NCBI RefSeq assembly: GCF_022605165.1
Contig: NC_063078.1
Span: 496,001 to 560,000, forward strand
Length of the DNA: 64,000 nt
Source: Purpureocillium takamizusanense
Taxonomy: Eukaryota; Ascomycota; Sordariomycetes; Hypocreales; Ophiocordycipitaceae
Direction: 5' to 3'
Shown: piece after piece, positions 48,056-60,601 of the stretch
How positions within the stretch are numbered: position 1 is the stretch's first letter
Layout of the letters: the number at the start of each line of letters is the position of its first letter
The notes under the pieces: generated by a model
The model's input: the letters and a program-made list of their open reading frames with translations, nothing else
Databases searched by the model: none
What the model was told of the DNA's origin: nothing
Position numbers and translations under genes: made by a program

Positions 48056-49525
48056 CTACCGGGTCTTCGTGCTTGTCGTGCCCGCGACCCTCCTGGGCGT
48101 CTTCAATCCCATCAGCACAACCGCTGCGACGACGGCGACGCCGGTGGCTCCCATCGTGTATGCAACTTCTCGACCGGCCCACCAGTATACGCTCGTGAAT
48201 AGAATCGGGCCCAGCCCGCGGCCTAGTTGCCCCCAGCTCCGTAAATTGCCCAGCTTGCTGCCGCGCTCGTCCTCGCTCGCCTCGAAGCTTGTCAGGGCGT
48301 TGAGGCTGCTGACCACAGTGGCGGACGTGACAGCCAGGCAGGTGGCGGCCGCATACAGGCCGCGGACGGTCGTGATCCGTCCGAGCAAGAACAAGGACGC
48401 GAGGCATGCCACGACGCCGATGCGGACGGACAGCAACGGTGGCAGCCGCCGCGTGACGCCGCCTTGCAGGACGGAGGCGACAAAGCCAATGTATCCGAGC
48501 AGCCTGCCGTTCCGACCAGACGTAAACCCGAATAGCTCATACGTCATGAAGGACAGGGAGCTTTCCATGCCAGAAAAGAACAAGATGAAGAAGAAGTGAA
48601 CGGCATAGAGCAACGCGGGCGAGTTTGTTCGCTCCACGGGATCTGCGACGCGCTTCTTCTCGCTCTTCCCATTGGCGCCCTTGGCCCCTCGTCCGGTCAA
48701 GGCGGGCAAGGTTTCCGGCAAGCACAGGTACAAGTACAGCGTCTCCGTTACGATTAGTACCAGGCTGATGCCTGCCGCAGTGGCAAAGGGGTTTGCCGCA
48801 ACAATTGAGATGGTGCTGAGCCAAGCACCGAGGCCTGGGCCAAAGGTGAAAGCAATGGAGAAGCACGCGCCAATGATTGCCATGGTCTGGCCACGCGTGG
48901 CCTCATCTGATATATCACTGGCCATGGCGGTTGTAAGCTGTACATTGCCCTCGGAGAGGCCGCCGACGACTCGACTTGCGATAAAAGTGCGAAAGTCGAC
49001 GGCCGCAACCCAGAGGAGCACGGACAGGATATTGCCGCACATGGAAGCGAGAAGGGCTTTTCGGCGACCGTAGCGATCGGAAAGACGACCAATCACTGGA
49101 GACGCAACGGCCTGGAGCAAGCTATAAGGCCCATGGTCAGCACTGTTTTGCAGAGCGTGACGAATTTGCACCAAGGAGGGTCATACGAGAAAAGGGAGCC
49201 CGTAGCGCCTCCCAGGAGGACAATATCATATCGAGAGTCTATCGGGCGCGAGAACGCAGCCTTGTATTTGTTGAGGCCGCTGAGAACATGCTGCAGCAAG
49301 GTCGGCGGGCCGTCGTCGAGGAGTGACGGGGCTTCGCGGTCGCGGTAGAACTCGAGCAGCTTGGGGAACAGCGGAAGGATGAAGGTGAAGGAGATCTACC
49401 GCGAGTCAGCAGAGGGAGGCTTGGGTCAATGAACGGTTCAGTGCGACGCGTACCAGATCTAAAAGAAGAGACGTAACAATCACACGAAGAACCCGTTTCC
49501 TTGTCGCGGGGTCGACGGCGGCCAT
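48056..49525 (-). CDS. MFS transporter (MFSD10/tetracycline-efflux-like)
   Basis: Three exons on minus (49525-49454, 49395-49187, 49121-48056) encode 448 residues. The first membrane segment begins within the first 40 residues (V-I-V-T-S-L-L-L-D-L-I-S-F). The major-facilitator motif G-R-L-S-D-R-Y-G-R-R-K occurs at about residues 105-115, after exon 2 ends in G-S-L-F-S, and about 12 hydrophobic segments follow. A charged cytoplasmic loop (G-K-S-E-K-K-R) splits the two halves. The segment S-R-V-V-G-G-L-S-E-G-N-V-Q resembles the MFSD10 and yeast YCR023C group of drug:H+ antiporter-like proteins. The substrate is unknown. No resistance-cluster genes are adjacent. Confidence 0.88.
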
Positions 49526-52500
49526 GGTGGTGGCGCTCGAGGATGCCGTGGGCCCAACAAACCGACCGCAGCACTCGCAAAGGAACCGAACGCCAGGAAT
49601 TGAGCGAGAGCAAGACTACCGGTGGAGGGCGATAATCGAAATCGCGAAGGGAATGCGCTCGAAAAGGAAGAAGTGTCACGCAAACACCTGTCGAAAGATG
49701 CAAGGGCGCGGCTCATCAGCTGATATCATGGGCGAGGTCAGTAACTTTGAACCGTCCGCGCCCTGGGATCCACGTAAGGTTGGCACTTCAAGCGGCGCGG
49801 CTGCGGGCGGCGGCGGCAGTCGAGGGCTCCGCTGTGGGATGGGAGGATGGATGCGACGTTAGCCCCTGGACCCAATTCTGATGCCGAACCGTGGGGCGCA
49901 GCAGCAGAAGGCCCGCCGCGCGCTCGTTTTTTAGGAGGACGGCACGGCACGGCAGAGGCGCGCCCCGGGGGAGGGAACATGGAGGAGGGCCCAGCGCACA
50001 AGATGCAGCCCGTAGACGGACGGACCGGACCCCCTTTGCTACAGCGGGCGGCAGCGCTGCGATTCTACAGCCCAAATCCTGAACCTTAAAGACCCCACTT
50101 GCAGCTGTGAGAACGGATCGCCTAGTGATCCATACCAACCTTATGGATTGTGCTTGTAAAGTTAGCTACTAACTAGTTACCAAAGTAACCAACCCATTGG
50201 AGAGTTGCTGATGCCAGCTCGGAGTTGACAGCTTGACAAAACATGACGACTTCGACGGAGCCACACGAGCGCAAAGCCGGTGGTTCAAACGAAGCCTCGC
50301 TTCTCATCGGCCCGCGTGAAACAAACCCACGTACTTCGCATCTCCTGAATGGACCCAATTGCCGCCCGTTATTGGCCACCGCAGCAGACACGAAACCCCC
50401 TCGCCGACAACTGATGCGCTGCACTTGGGCAAGAGCCGGGCTGAGGTTACACTGTCGGGACACTAGGAGTCTTTGCTCTATCCTTTCATATCTGCTAGCT
50501 CACAGTTGCCGACCAGGTACCGAGTGCTTCGCAGATCCATACGAACGCAGAGTTCGGTGAGGTGACACGAGGCTGTCATTGATGAGAACGTGGAACATCA
50601 CCGGGCCGCAGGGTAGGCCGTCGGTGCAAGATCATGAGACGTCATTGTCTCTTCTCAACTCGAAAGAAGACTTAACCATTTGTATCTTAACGCTCGATGT
50701 AAATAAACAAATAGAGTGGGCTTGTGGCATGAGTGGATTGTCAATGGCTGGCGTCTATGCATGGCGTTGCGGACATGGCGCCTGCTTGAAACAGGCCCCG
50801 GACGACAAGACTGAGTTCCGGTGAAGAGCCAGGACTTGGTACAGCCTGGGGCGTTGGGGGTTGGGTTGAAGCGCAAAATACCGCAAGATCGCGAATAACA
50901 AAAGGGTCAAAATGGTGGGCGTCTCTCCTGGGGCAGGAGTCAAACGGGGTTTTCAAGGCCAGTAAGTTGAGTTCTAGATCAGAATTTACATTGACACAGC
51001 CTCACAACGTCATGCTCGGGTGCCGTGTTCCCCGAAGACGCGCCTATCCTCAATAAAAGTGTTGCTAGCGGCCGGTATCATCACATAGAACATAAGCGTG
51101 CAGCTGGAGCTTCTCGCGTTGCGCCATGTCAAATTGGACTACAACCCAAACTTTGGTTTAGAATATTTGAATCTAAACTCTTTCATCAATACCCGCGAGA
51201 AATCTCGCTAGCCTTCCTTTGCCCGTACTTTCTGACCGCGTGGCTAGACTACATCTGCAGTCCCCTTCCCCCCGGCCGGCACTCCCTCAACTACTATACT
51301 TTGTACATGTTTGATGGAAATCAATGTCGCATGGTAACCAACTTAGCATAAGAGTCCAGCTAGTAGCGGGCAGCGCTCTTTGCCAAACGAGCCATATCGC
51401 CCGCGGCGGCATCGGTGCCGCTAAGCAACCATCCTTGCTCTGTCGCGCACCGCACCGTCCCGTTCGATCAATTCGTGAGCCATTACTACTACTACCGAAT
51501 CTGCAAGCGCGCGCCGCCCGGTACGTAGTAACGTTAGTACTATTGCAACCGGGCGTCCGCCGTCGCTCCACCATCCATGCCATCCATGCCATGCCATGCC
51601 AACGCCCGCTCCGCATGTCAGTCCCACCTCAGCCATCTTGCCGATACCCACACCACACCAACAGCGACGCCGCTTCGAACCGGCAGTCAACTTTATTACT
51701 ACTACGGGCAGTCGGCTCCGGTCCCGACGCTTTGGACGGCCGTCAGTGGGGCCCCATTCCCGGACTGTCAACGGCCACCTCTCGGGGCTTGGGAGAGTGA
51801 TGGGCGATATCGTTTGAGACTCGACTGCAGTCCCTCCACCCCCGAGTTCCCAGCGAGCGGCACAAAGCACTGCGAGATGAGCATTTGTAGCATGAGTGGC
51901 TTGTTGGCGTCGCCGCCTTCTTCACGTTTCTATTTGCCATAGCTGGCTGATATTGCTATGTCGGAGCCTGCGCTCCCGACTCTTTTGTATACATTGTAGA
52001 AAGCATTTTTACCCGCCGAGATTCCATAACATACTTTTCGGCCTGTGCCTGCCGCCAGTCTATATTTTTTTTCTGATACCCGGGCCACCCCCCATTGTGA
52101 AAAGAATGATAAACAATCGCATGTTGAGCCCACCCCTCTCAAAACGCCGAAAAACGCAAGGGAAGTTGGAAGCAAGTCTTGGGTGTGTGGAGAGACATCG
52201 TTTGGGAGGACGCGGCACGGTCGTCAAAAGCCCATCGGTCGCGGGAAAAAGAACGGCCTCAGTACTAGCAGGTGTGAGCATTCCACCACAAGGGACGCCA
52301 TGTCGTGCGTCGGCATACAAAAGGGCACAGGTACACACCCTGTTGGCTGTGTGCCGATGCCCACGACCCTGCTCGGCCGGCACACGCCCACGCCTTTTTT
52401 TCTCAGAGGCTGTACCGCGAGGACTTTGGCGGTTTCGGCGCGTTCGGCTTGATGACGCCTGTCGTGTCGTAGGGTCCGCGAGGCATGGCTTGCGGGCTTC

Positions 52501-53208
52501 GATGCTCCGAGTTGAGGTGGTGGGTTGCAAGAATGTTGTGGCGATGGTATTATGAAAGGGAAATGAGGCGACGTTATTTAGGGAGCTGGCCCCGTTGGCG
52601 TTGGGGACTTTTTCTTGAAATAAGGGAGGAGGAGGGGGCCAAGCGGCGGTCGATGCGGGCGGGATGGGCGCAAACGAGCGGCCTCAAACAACGCGCAACG
52701 GGCGGCGAGCGCTTGAATGGCGAGAGATCCAACGGAGGGGGTTGCTCGAAGGCGACCAGACAGAGCTCAATGATTGAAGGTAGGTAATAGGCGTTAGGTA
52801 GGTTGCGGAGGAGGAGAAGGGGGGGGGGGCACGAAAGACGCTGGATGACCGAGAGAGTGCAGACCTAGAGGAACGAGATCGGACGGGATGTCTTGGATTT
52901 TTAAAGTACCAAGGCGCCGCCGGACCCAGCCAGGGCGTGGAAACGATTTTTTGGGAACCGACCGAGGGTTGTGTCTCCAGCAAGCAAGGGGTGTCAGGGT
53001 CGCGGGCGCGCACGCACACACACGCAAAGGCTCGCGTGGCATGAAGCCCTGTTTCCTTTCGGGCAGGTTCATTAACGCTATATACCGAAGCTGCGGTCGA
53101 CCCTGGGCACCGGGCGGTCAGCGAGAAGCACCACCCCTGGATTAGTAGGTAGCACGGCAGGTACCTACATGCCTTTTTTCCCCTTACACTGCCTTTGGGA
53201 AGACGACT

Positions 53209-53225
53209 GGGGGGGGGGGGGGGGG
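53209..53225. repeat. G17 homopolymer
   Basis: Seventeen G residues in a row, one of several long G or C runs in the window (also 39413-39427 and 29657-29671). Length may be unreliable in the assembly. Confidence 0.85.
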
Positions 53226-54308
53226 TGTCTCCATGTCCCTGGACCCCCACCCCTGCGCATTCGCGAATTTCTGCGAGCAGCAGCAGCCCTGTCGAGGAAA
53301 GAAAGACGTTTGGGCCGGGGGAGGGGGGGGATGTCGTTCTCCACAGGGCGTTTGCTGGGCCGTTTGTTGAAGAGAGTGCAAGGGGTCAGACACGGACGGG
53401 TTTGACAAGCGAGTTTGCTTCCCGGCGCGCCGAGGAGGAGGCAGGCCATAAGGCAGAGCCGCCCTGGGGTCGGGGAAAGGAAAGGGGTGTGTGTGTGTGT
53501 GCGCGTGTGCGCGTGAGATGTGTGAGGGTTTGTTGGGGGCGGGATGTATGGCAATGTGTAACCCGCGGCTTTGGTCCGCGAGGTTCGACGACTTGACGAC
53601 GGCGTGCGTGTGCGGTGCACGACGACCATCTTGGGGTTTGGGTGGAGGCAGGCTGCATGTATAAGCAAGGTCCTGTCAATAGGTACGTATATATGGATAT
53701 GAGGGCGCGCGCAGGGAAGGAGCGACGAAGCGGAAGCGGTCCTGTTGCGCAGTCGTGCATTAATCTACAGGTACGTACATATATGTCCCTGACTTGTTGG
53801 GGGCCGTCACCTGAACACGGTCGCCACGAAGAGAGAGACCGTACGAAGCACATATTCGTAGTCGAGAAAACAGAGCTTCATGTCCGCACCAATCCGTCTC
53901 TCTTCAACACGGTGTGTATACCACAGTATATGTACGTATGTATGTGCTACGCAGGTACCCGGACATTGTTACGGATGCAACTAGGTACTCCGTATCCACG
54001 TATCACTTGTAACTACTCCGTACAAGCGGGCCAAAAAGGGAGGGAGGAAATAAAAAAGTCAATCGTGGGCTCGCTCCGGTGAGAGTCAGGGGGGGGGCCG
54101 CCGGCCAACGTTCTGCTGGTCTGGTCTCTCCTGGTGCCAGGCGGGACTCGTATGTCCCGGAGACACGCCGGAGAAGAGAGTTGTTGGTCCAGCATCTTGT
54201 CTCCATCCGCCTTCTTTTTTTTTTTGTCGGCTGTCCCAGTGGAAAGGTTGGCAAGGTGAAGCGGAAGCTAACGTTAGTACCTGTCTTAGCCGCTGCGGGA
54301 AGCAGGCT

Positions 54309-54310
<2 letters not shown>

Positions 54311-54346
<36 letters not shown>
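54311..54346. repeat. (CT)18 dinucleotide repeat
   Basis: Eighteen perfect CT units in the gene-free region. Confidence 0.95.
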
Positions 54347-54349
<3 letters not shown>

Positions 54350-56320
54350 GGAGACAACAACAACAATCAACAACGACCAGCAGGACGAAAAACAACAACA
54401 AGGCGGCCGGCCGGGCCCATCACATCATACTTGCCCGAAAGGACGAGACAAGAGACGGCCGATCCCCGCCGCCGCCGCCGAAACAAAGCAAAGCAAGGCA
54501 CAAAGTAGCTCGTGTGCCATTTTTAGCTGCCAGCGATATTTGCTGCTACTAGTACTCCTATTACTCCTACCACTACTACCTCTACTACTGCTGCCAGGTA
54601 CGGGCCATAAGGTACGCACGCATCGACATGACTACAAGCAACCTCTGGCGATGCTTCGTCTTTTGCCGCTCGTCCTACGTAGGTACTCCACCCGCAGGGA
54701 CAGCCGTGAGCCGCAGGGCATTGAAGGGGGACATTTCCCCCCCAATTATTTTTATTTTCAAATTCACAAAAACCCCCCCTCGTCCTTGTCTCTCCCGACC
54801 ATGACCGACCAAGTAGGTAGGTACGCACGCGCCTCGCTCGGGGTCTGCAGCAGACGTCGGCTCTTTCTGCGCTCAAGCTCCTCTTGTTGCCCCCTGACCC
54901 TGACCCATCAAACGACAAACATCAGACAAACCCGCTCAGTACAGTTGCACAGGGCTAGCTAGGTAGGCAGGGCTGCTAGGCAGGTAGGCACTGGGCTATC
55001 AGGCACACAGACGCACCGCAGCGCAACGCAATGCACCACCCACGCGCCGCCGCCGCCGCCGGCGCAGTCCCGAGAACCGAAGAGCCGCACCCCCTGGACA
55101 TGCAGCCTGGACATGCAGTGGAAATCGAACCCGGGTCCCCGGGCTCGCGTGTGTGCGTGTGTGCCAGCAGCCTAGGATGCCATGCCAGGCTTCAACAAGC
55201 AGCAGCAGCAGCAGCAACGGCAGCAACGGCAAGGCACATGCGCCATGCGACGCACCGCAGGCACCCCCCCTTTTCGCCCTCGCAATTGGATGGGCCCTTT
55301 CATTTCCCCAACAGGGGGTTGGGGAAGGAAGAAGGACACGTCCAAACATGGTGCCCGCTGACATATGCAGCCCGGAGGGTAACTAATAACTAACCTAACT
55401 ACTTAGCTACCCCTGGCTGGGCTGGCTTGAGCTGCACGCGGTCTGTGACGCGCCCTGATGTCGACTGCCGTAGGTAGCGACCGCGGCCCGGCGATCTTTG
55501 ACGACGGGAACAACGGCAGTTTGCTCAACAAGCAAGCGACAGACACGGCTTCACATGTAGTAGTAGGTAGTGTGCGTATATTGTGTGTCCGTGTGTCTCC
55601 AGGGCCCATGACTCGACCCGCCGCCCCGAACCAGACCGGTTTCGCAAAGTCGGCCTACCACGCACGCACGTACGCACGTCTCTCCTCCCCCATCGACGAC
55701 GCGGGGACGTCTTGTGCCCGCCCTTCTGGGTTCGTAGCAAGTGACTTGACTACGTACGCACTTCAAACCGAGCAGGTATATACTAACTTACTACTTCCCG
55801 TACCACACACGGGTTTCACGGCTGTCTTGACTTTTTTTCCCGCATGTCTCGGTGGGCCGAGCGGCCGGGCCCAACAAGCTGGGCTTGCCATGCCATGCTG
55901 CCCCCCCATGTTGCCTTGCCCTGCCCTGCCTTGTTGTTGCCTTTGCCGGGCTGATGTGCTGGGGCTCACCTTGCTGTGAGCGACCAGCCTCACCGACGCG
56001 ACACGGTGGCACACACGTTTTGTGAGAGAAAACTCTTCAAACCTTTTTTATTTTTATTTTTATTTCTTTCCCGCGAGAGGAGGGGGGGGTGGCGGACCAG
56101 GGAGTCGGGACGAAACCCTCTCTGTCCCGATTCGCAGGCATGGTGAGTGAGATGTCTCGTCACGGGCGCCGCTGAGACCGCGCGTCAACATGAAGAGTGA
56201 GAGAGAGGCCCCAATCGATCGTCGGGGGGGAGGGGGGAGGGCATCGAGCGGTGGTTTGCAAAGCTGGCCAATGGTTGAGCGAGAAGCCCAAACATTCCAA
56301 CGATTCGGAAGCGTCTTTGC

Positions 56321-56342
56321 TTTTTTTTTTTTTTTTTTTTTT
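56321..56342. repeat. T22 homopolymer
   Basis: Twenty-two T residues, the longest homopolymer in the window. Confidence 0.95.
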
Positions 56343-57003
56343 CGTATGGCCAAAATGCCGTGAAGTACTACAGCTTCCCAGCGGCGGGCTGGGGTGCGCT
56401 CAAATTTGGAGCAACGAGATCGTTTAGAGGAGAGAGAGAAAGAGAGAGCAACATCTGTACAAAGGGGGCGCGGATGCGGGTTCCCGGCTCCCCGGCAGTT
56501 ACGCACCCACCGCTTTGGGACGGGCCGCAGTAATAATCCTACTACTACTCGTTACTCCGTACTACAAAGTACAGTATACGAAACAATTGTTGGCCATCTC
56601 GTTTTGGTTTTGGGGGAGTGGTGTTCTCGGCCCGTGGGTTCACCGCCGCTGTCGCATTTTGTGGGGACTCCATGTCTGGAGAGGGAGGGAGGGAAGAAGG
56701 GGGGGGGGGCGGACCTGCGGGAAGCTCGCCTCGGCGCAATCGATCCCTCGTACGTGCTTTGTAGTTAGTTGCCGCCGAGAGCACACAAGGCAGCAGCAAA
56801 ACCGCCAACATGAACGTTGTTGATTCAACACTGAACGAAAAGGTCCTTGGCGATGTCAGGTACCACAGTGCACCGCAGCTGCTTTTCTTCTTCTTCTTCT
56901 TCTCTTTGTTTCCCCTGCTACGCAGTACTTCGTACGCACAACCTAGTAGTAGGAGGGGGCTTTCTTTCTTTTTCCTCTCTTCTCTCCTCCTGATCATCAC
57001 CAT

Positions 57004-58780
57004 TCACCAGTGTCCCTCGACCGTCAACGTGCCGCTCTTGGTCACCAGGAATTCTTCAATGGCCACGTCCTTGCCGCTCTCCTTGCCCGCTCCACTCTCC
57101 TTGATGCCGCCAAACGGCGCTTCCGCTGACGAGCTGTTTCCCGTGTTCTAACAAATCCGCGCCCGAAAGGGCTGAGCGTCAGCGGCGAGTTCCTGACAGT
57201 GTCGTTTGATATTGCGCCTGCACAACCTCCCTCGTGCGGAGAGTTGTTGATGCAGTATCGCAACCCAACAGCGTCGGGAGAAAAAAAGACGACAGGGGGG
57301 GGCGGGGGGGAAGAAAAAGAAAGAGAGACAATTAAAGTCCAACCTCGAACCCGCGGACACAGTGAAAAACAAACAGGATGGAGGGTATGAAACGTACCAG
57401 TCCAATCATGCCGGCTTCGAGCTTCTCAAACATCCTCCACATCCTGTCGACGTCCTTTGTGAAGACGTAGCTCGCGAGCCCCATGCTCGTGTTGTTGGCT
57501 CGCGCCACGACCTCGTCCTCGCTGTCGAAGACGGACACGCCAAGTAACGGCGCAAAGATCTCGTCTCCGCTCATGAGCATGTCGTCGGTCACGCCCGTCA
57601 TGACGGTCGGCTCCATGAAGTATCCGCCGCCGCCGCTGCCGCCGGTGTTGTTATTGTTGTTGTCCATGCGCATGCCGTTCCCCAGCACCATCTTGGCGCC
57701 CTTTGCCAGCGCGTCCTTGGCCATGTCCTCGGCCTTGTCGAGCGACCGCGGCGTCGTGACGGGCCCCATGGTCGTGCCCTCGGCCATGCCGTGGCCGACC
57801 TTGAGCTTCGACGTCCGCGCCACGAGCTCCTCGACGAGGCGGTCGTGCACGCCGCGCTGCACGTACAGCCTGTTGGACGAGATGCAGGCCTGCCCGGCGT
57901 GCCGCCACTTGAGGGCCATGAGCTGGCCCATGGCCTGCTCGAGGTTGGCGTCGTCGAAGACGATGAAGGGGCAGTTGCCGCCGAGCTCGAGCGTCGACTT
58001 CTTGAGGTTCCGGGCGCAGAGCCCGCTGATGATCTTGCCCACCCGCGTGCTGCCCGTGAAGGTGACCTTTCGGACGAGGGGGTGCAGGCAGAGCGCCTCG
58101 GCCACGGCCGGCGTCCCGTCCAGGCTCGTGGTCAGCACGTTGAGCGCGCCCGGGGGGAAGCCCGCGCGGAGGGCCAGCCGCGCGAGCGCCAGGACCGTGA
58201 CGGGCGACTCGGGGGACGGCTTGACGACCATGGCGCAGCCGGCGGCGAGCGCGGCGGCCATCTTGCGCAGGGAGAGCGCGACGGGGAAGTTCCACGGGAC
58301 AAGCGCCGCGGCGACGCCCACGGGCTGCTTGATGGTGATGGCGCGCCGGCCGGGCACGGCGGAGACGATGGAGTTGCCGTGGGCGCGCTCCGCCTCGCCG
58401 ACGAACCACCACGAAAAGGTCAGGGCGTAGTCGATCTCGCCGTACGCCTCGGCGAGGGGCTTGCCCGTCTCGTGGACGAGGATCCGTGCGAGGTCCTCCT
58501 TGGCCTCGGCGATGAGATGGTGCCACTTGGACAGGGTCTGGGACCGCCGTCGCGGCGTCCACTTGGCGTACTCGAGGAACGCCTTGTGGCAGGACTGCAC
58601 GGCGGCGTCGACGTCTTCATCGCTGCAGTCCGGGCACGCGGCCCAGACCTTGCCGGAGCCCGGGTCGATGACGTCGAAACGCTTCCCCGAGCGGGCGGCA
58701 ACCGACTTGCCGTCGACCAGGCAGTCGAGCTGCCCCAGGCTCTCGTCGCTCAGCTGGAACGGCAGTTCCGTGGACGCCAT
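57004..58780 (-). CDS. Aldehyde dehydrogenase (succinate-semialdehyde-dehydrogenase-like)
   Basis: Two exons on minus, 58780-57398 and 57147-57004, encode 508 residues. Features: P-W-N-F-P in the Rossmann region, E-L-G-G with the general-base Glu, catalytic Cys299 in G-Q-A-C-I-S-S, E-I-F-A-P near the cofactor, and after the join N-T-G-N-S-S-S-A-E-A-P-F-G-G-I-K-E-S-G, matching the C-terminal signature of SSADH-type enzymes. The join M-I-G-L to N-T-G is exact for the family. These enzymes oxidise aldehydes such as succinate semialdehyde with NAD(P); the substrate here is unproven. An Asn/Gly/Ser insertion sits before the Y-F-M-E-P-T-V motif. The 250 nt intron is far longer than the others in this window and has a dense pyrimidine tract. 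If retained, translation ends after 20 foreign residues and loses the C-terminal motif. Confidence 0.93.
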
Positions 58781-60601
58781 GGTGTATTTTTCTTCTTTCT
58801 TTCGCTGGTCTGATTTCGTTTTAGTTTTTTCTTTGCCGGAGTACTCTCTGCCGGAGGCTCACGACGGCTAGACTGAATCGGTTCAAATAGGTATACGTTT
58901 GAGCGTTGTAGTACTGCAGAAAGTCAAGAAGCCGACGGGTCGGCGACGGGTATGATGATGGCAATATAAAATGACCCTCATCGGCTCGACACATATGTGA
59001 ATTGCCGAGCGGGGTCTCCCGCAAGCTCAGTAACGTGGCCGGTCAACGATAGTTGGCGGCACCCTCTGCTACTGACTTATTACATCACGGCGGCTGCAAA
59101 CCTCCACTTACACGACGACGACGACGACCCCACGGCAGACTGACCAACTGACTGACTACCCCGCGATTCGATGGCGCGTTCCGGGCCGGGGAGGGGCGGC
59201 GGTGGGCAATGAGTTGGGTGGCACGCTCCGGCGGCGTCGAGACTCCGGAAGAAGCCCTGCCTGCACCCTGTTCGTTTCCCAGCCCGAGCTATGTACTGAA
59301 ACCCGGTCAGGCAGACCAGACACCAGACGGCGACTTGGTGTCGATGGCTGACCTTGCTAGATAGCACGTTGACGGCAATGATGAGGGTGTGTCAACTACC
59401 CGCTTGTCCAATAATGCACCCCCGTTCAGCTTGTTCAGCCCCCGTCTGTCCTACGGTCCAACCTGTCTGTCTGCCCGCTGTGGTGCGACACGACATAGGC
59501 AGCCGCCGCGTCTGGAAACCGGTGGCTGGCCACGTTCAGCTAATCGCATTTCGATGCCACGAGCCTGCACTCACGTTTCAGATCCCGACGATGTGCTTTG
59601 TGACGCCACCACGTCCGACCACATGCTACGACTTTCGGCGAGGCATTTACCATGTATACATGAGGAGCAGAGAAGCACGGGTATCCCGTCACCCAACAAC
59701 ACGGAGCCATCACAGCCAAGACTCCTCGGGTGTTGGGGCGTAAGACGTCTATCAAAATATCAGGAGCCCTTCTGCAAAATGGCCCTGGATGCGCATTAGC
59801 ATCGAGGCTGTCGGCTGCACGCCGTGGACGTTGGTCATCAAGGACAACAACAACGCAATACCTAACTGGCTTTACTAATTCCTACCCTATCTTCATGTTT
59901 CGCCCTCAAGGTGGATAATACGTAAACTATCGATCCCATCCTGTAATGCAATGCTGCGATGCGCAACAACGCAACCCATTCTCGAGGTAACCACAACATC
60001 TACTAGCTTTCTGGGGGGGGGGGAGAACAAACCACCAATGTGCATGCTCACTTTCAGACGTTTGCGTTATCAGCATGCATGCTCTGCCGTGTCGCATATA
60101 TTCCTTCTTACATACCCGGTCTCAGGCACTCGAAGTAGCATCGTGCCACTCGCTAATCGTCGGGCTTACGTTGTAGCCAAGTTCGTTGGTGACGTTCTCT
60201 CGCATCCTCAAATCAGCATTTTCCGCTGTCGCTGCACCGGAGCGTCCCGCCCATGTGAGACCCGCCGCAGCCGGAGGTGCCACCACGGGAGCTGGAGCTG
60301 GATCTTATGATTTTACCCCAAATGGGACCGCCCATGCCGCCCATGATGGGGACCCAGCTTCAAACCCACCACCCCACGGAGGCGCTACCATGGCCGCCGA
60401 TATCGTAGGCGTTCTGGATCGGGCCTCCGAGGTCCATGGCAACAATGCATTTTCTTCCCGTGTGACGTGGGCCACGAAGAACAAATCTCGTAATGAGATT
60501 TACCTTTCCATGTCTTTGTTGCCCTCCTAAGCTTGAAGCATCTGTAGCCTCGGAGCATTCTCACCAACACCTCATTGAGCGCCTGGCAAAGTCCTTTCAA
60601 A
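58781..60601. other. Intergenic region between ALDH and cyclase genes
   Basis: About 1.8 kb between divergent genes. It holds a (CGA)n run at about 59115-59128 and a G10 run near 60014-60023. A 114-codon frame at 60186-60530 (+) has Ala/Gly/Pro-rich composition without a known domain and is not called. Promoters of both flanking genes should lie here. Confidence 0.4.

Larger units (their letters stand above)
49526..57003. other. Long intergenic region without genes
   Basis: About 7.5 kb upstream of the MFS gene and downstream of the aldehyde dehydrogenase gene. Frames are short or low-complexity and overlap on both strands. Notable contents are C/G runs (53209-53225, 54091-54098), a (CT)18 array at 54311-54346, CCG and CAG runs near 54467-54480 and 55198-55215, and a T22 run at 56321-56342. 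A box-B-like string lies on minus near 55110-55125 but no tRNA can be drawn around it. Confidence 0.5.

Noticed and set aside
55090..55160. Possible minus-strand tRNA with a GGGTTCGATTTCC-like B-box
   Set aside because: No T-stem pairing, acceptor stem, D arm or A-box can be drawn around it.
57791..58813. 340-codon frame on + opposite the aldehyde dehydrogenase
   Set aside because: Antisense shadow caused by the GC-rich third positions of the real gene; no domain features.
60186..60530. 114-codon Ala/Gly-rich frame upstream of the cyclase gene
   Set aside because: No recognisable domain and no splice path joining it to the cyclase, which already has a sensible start.
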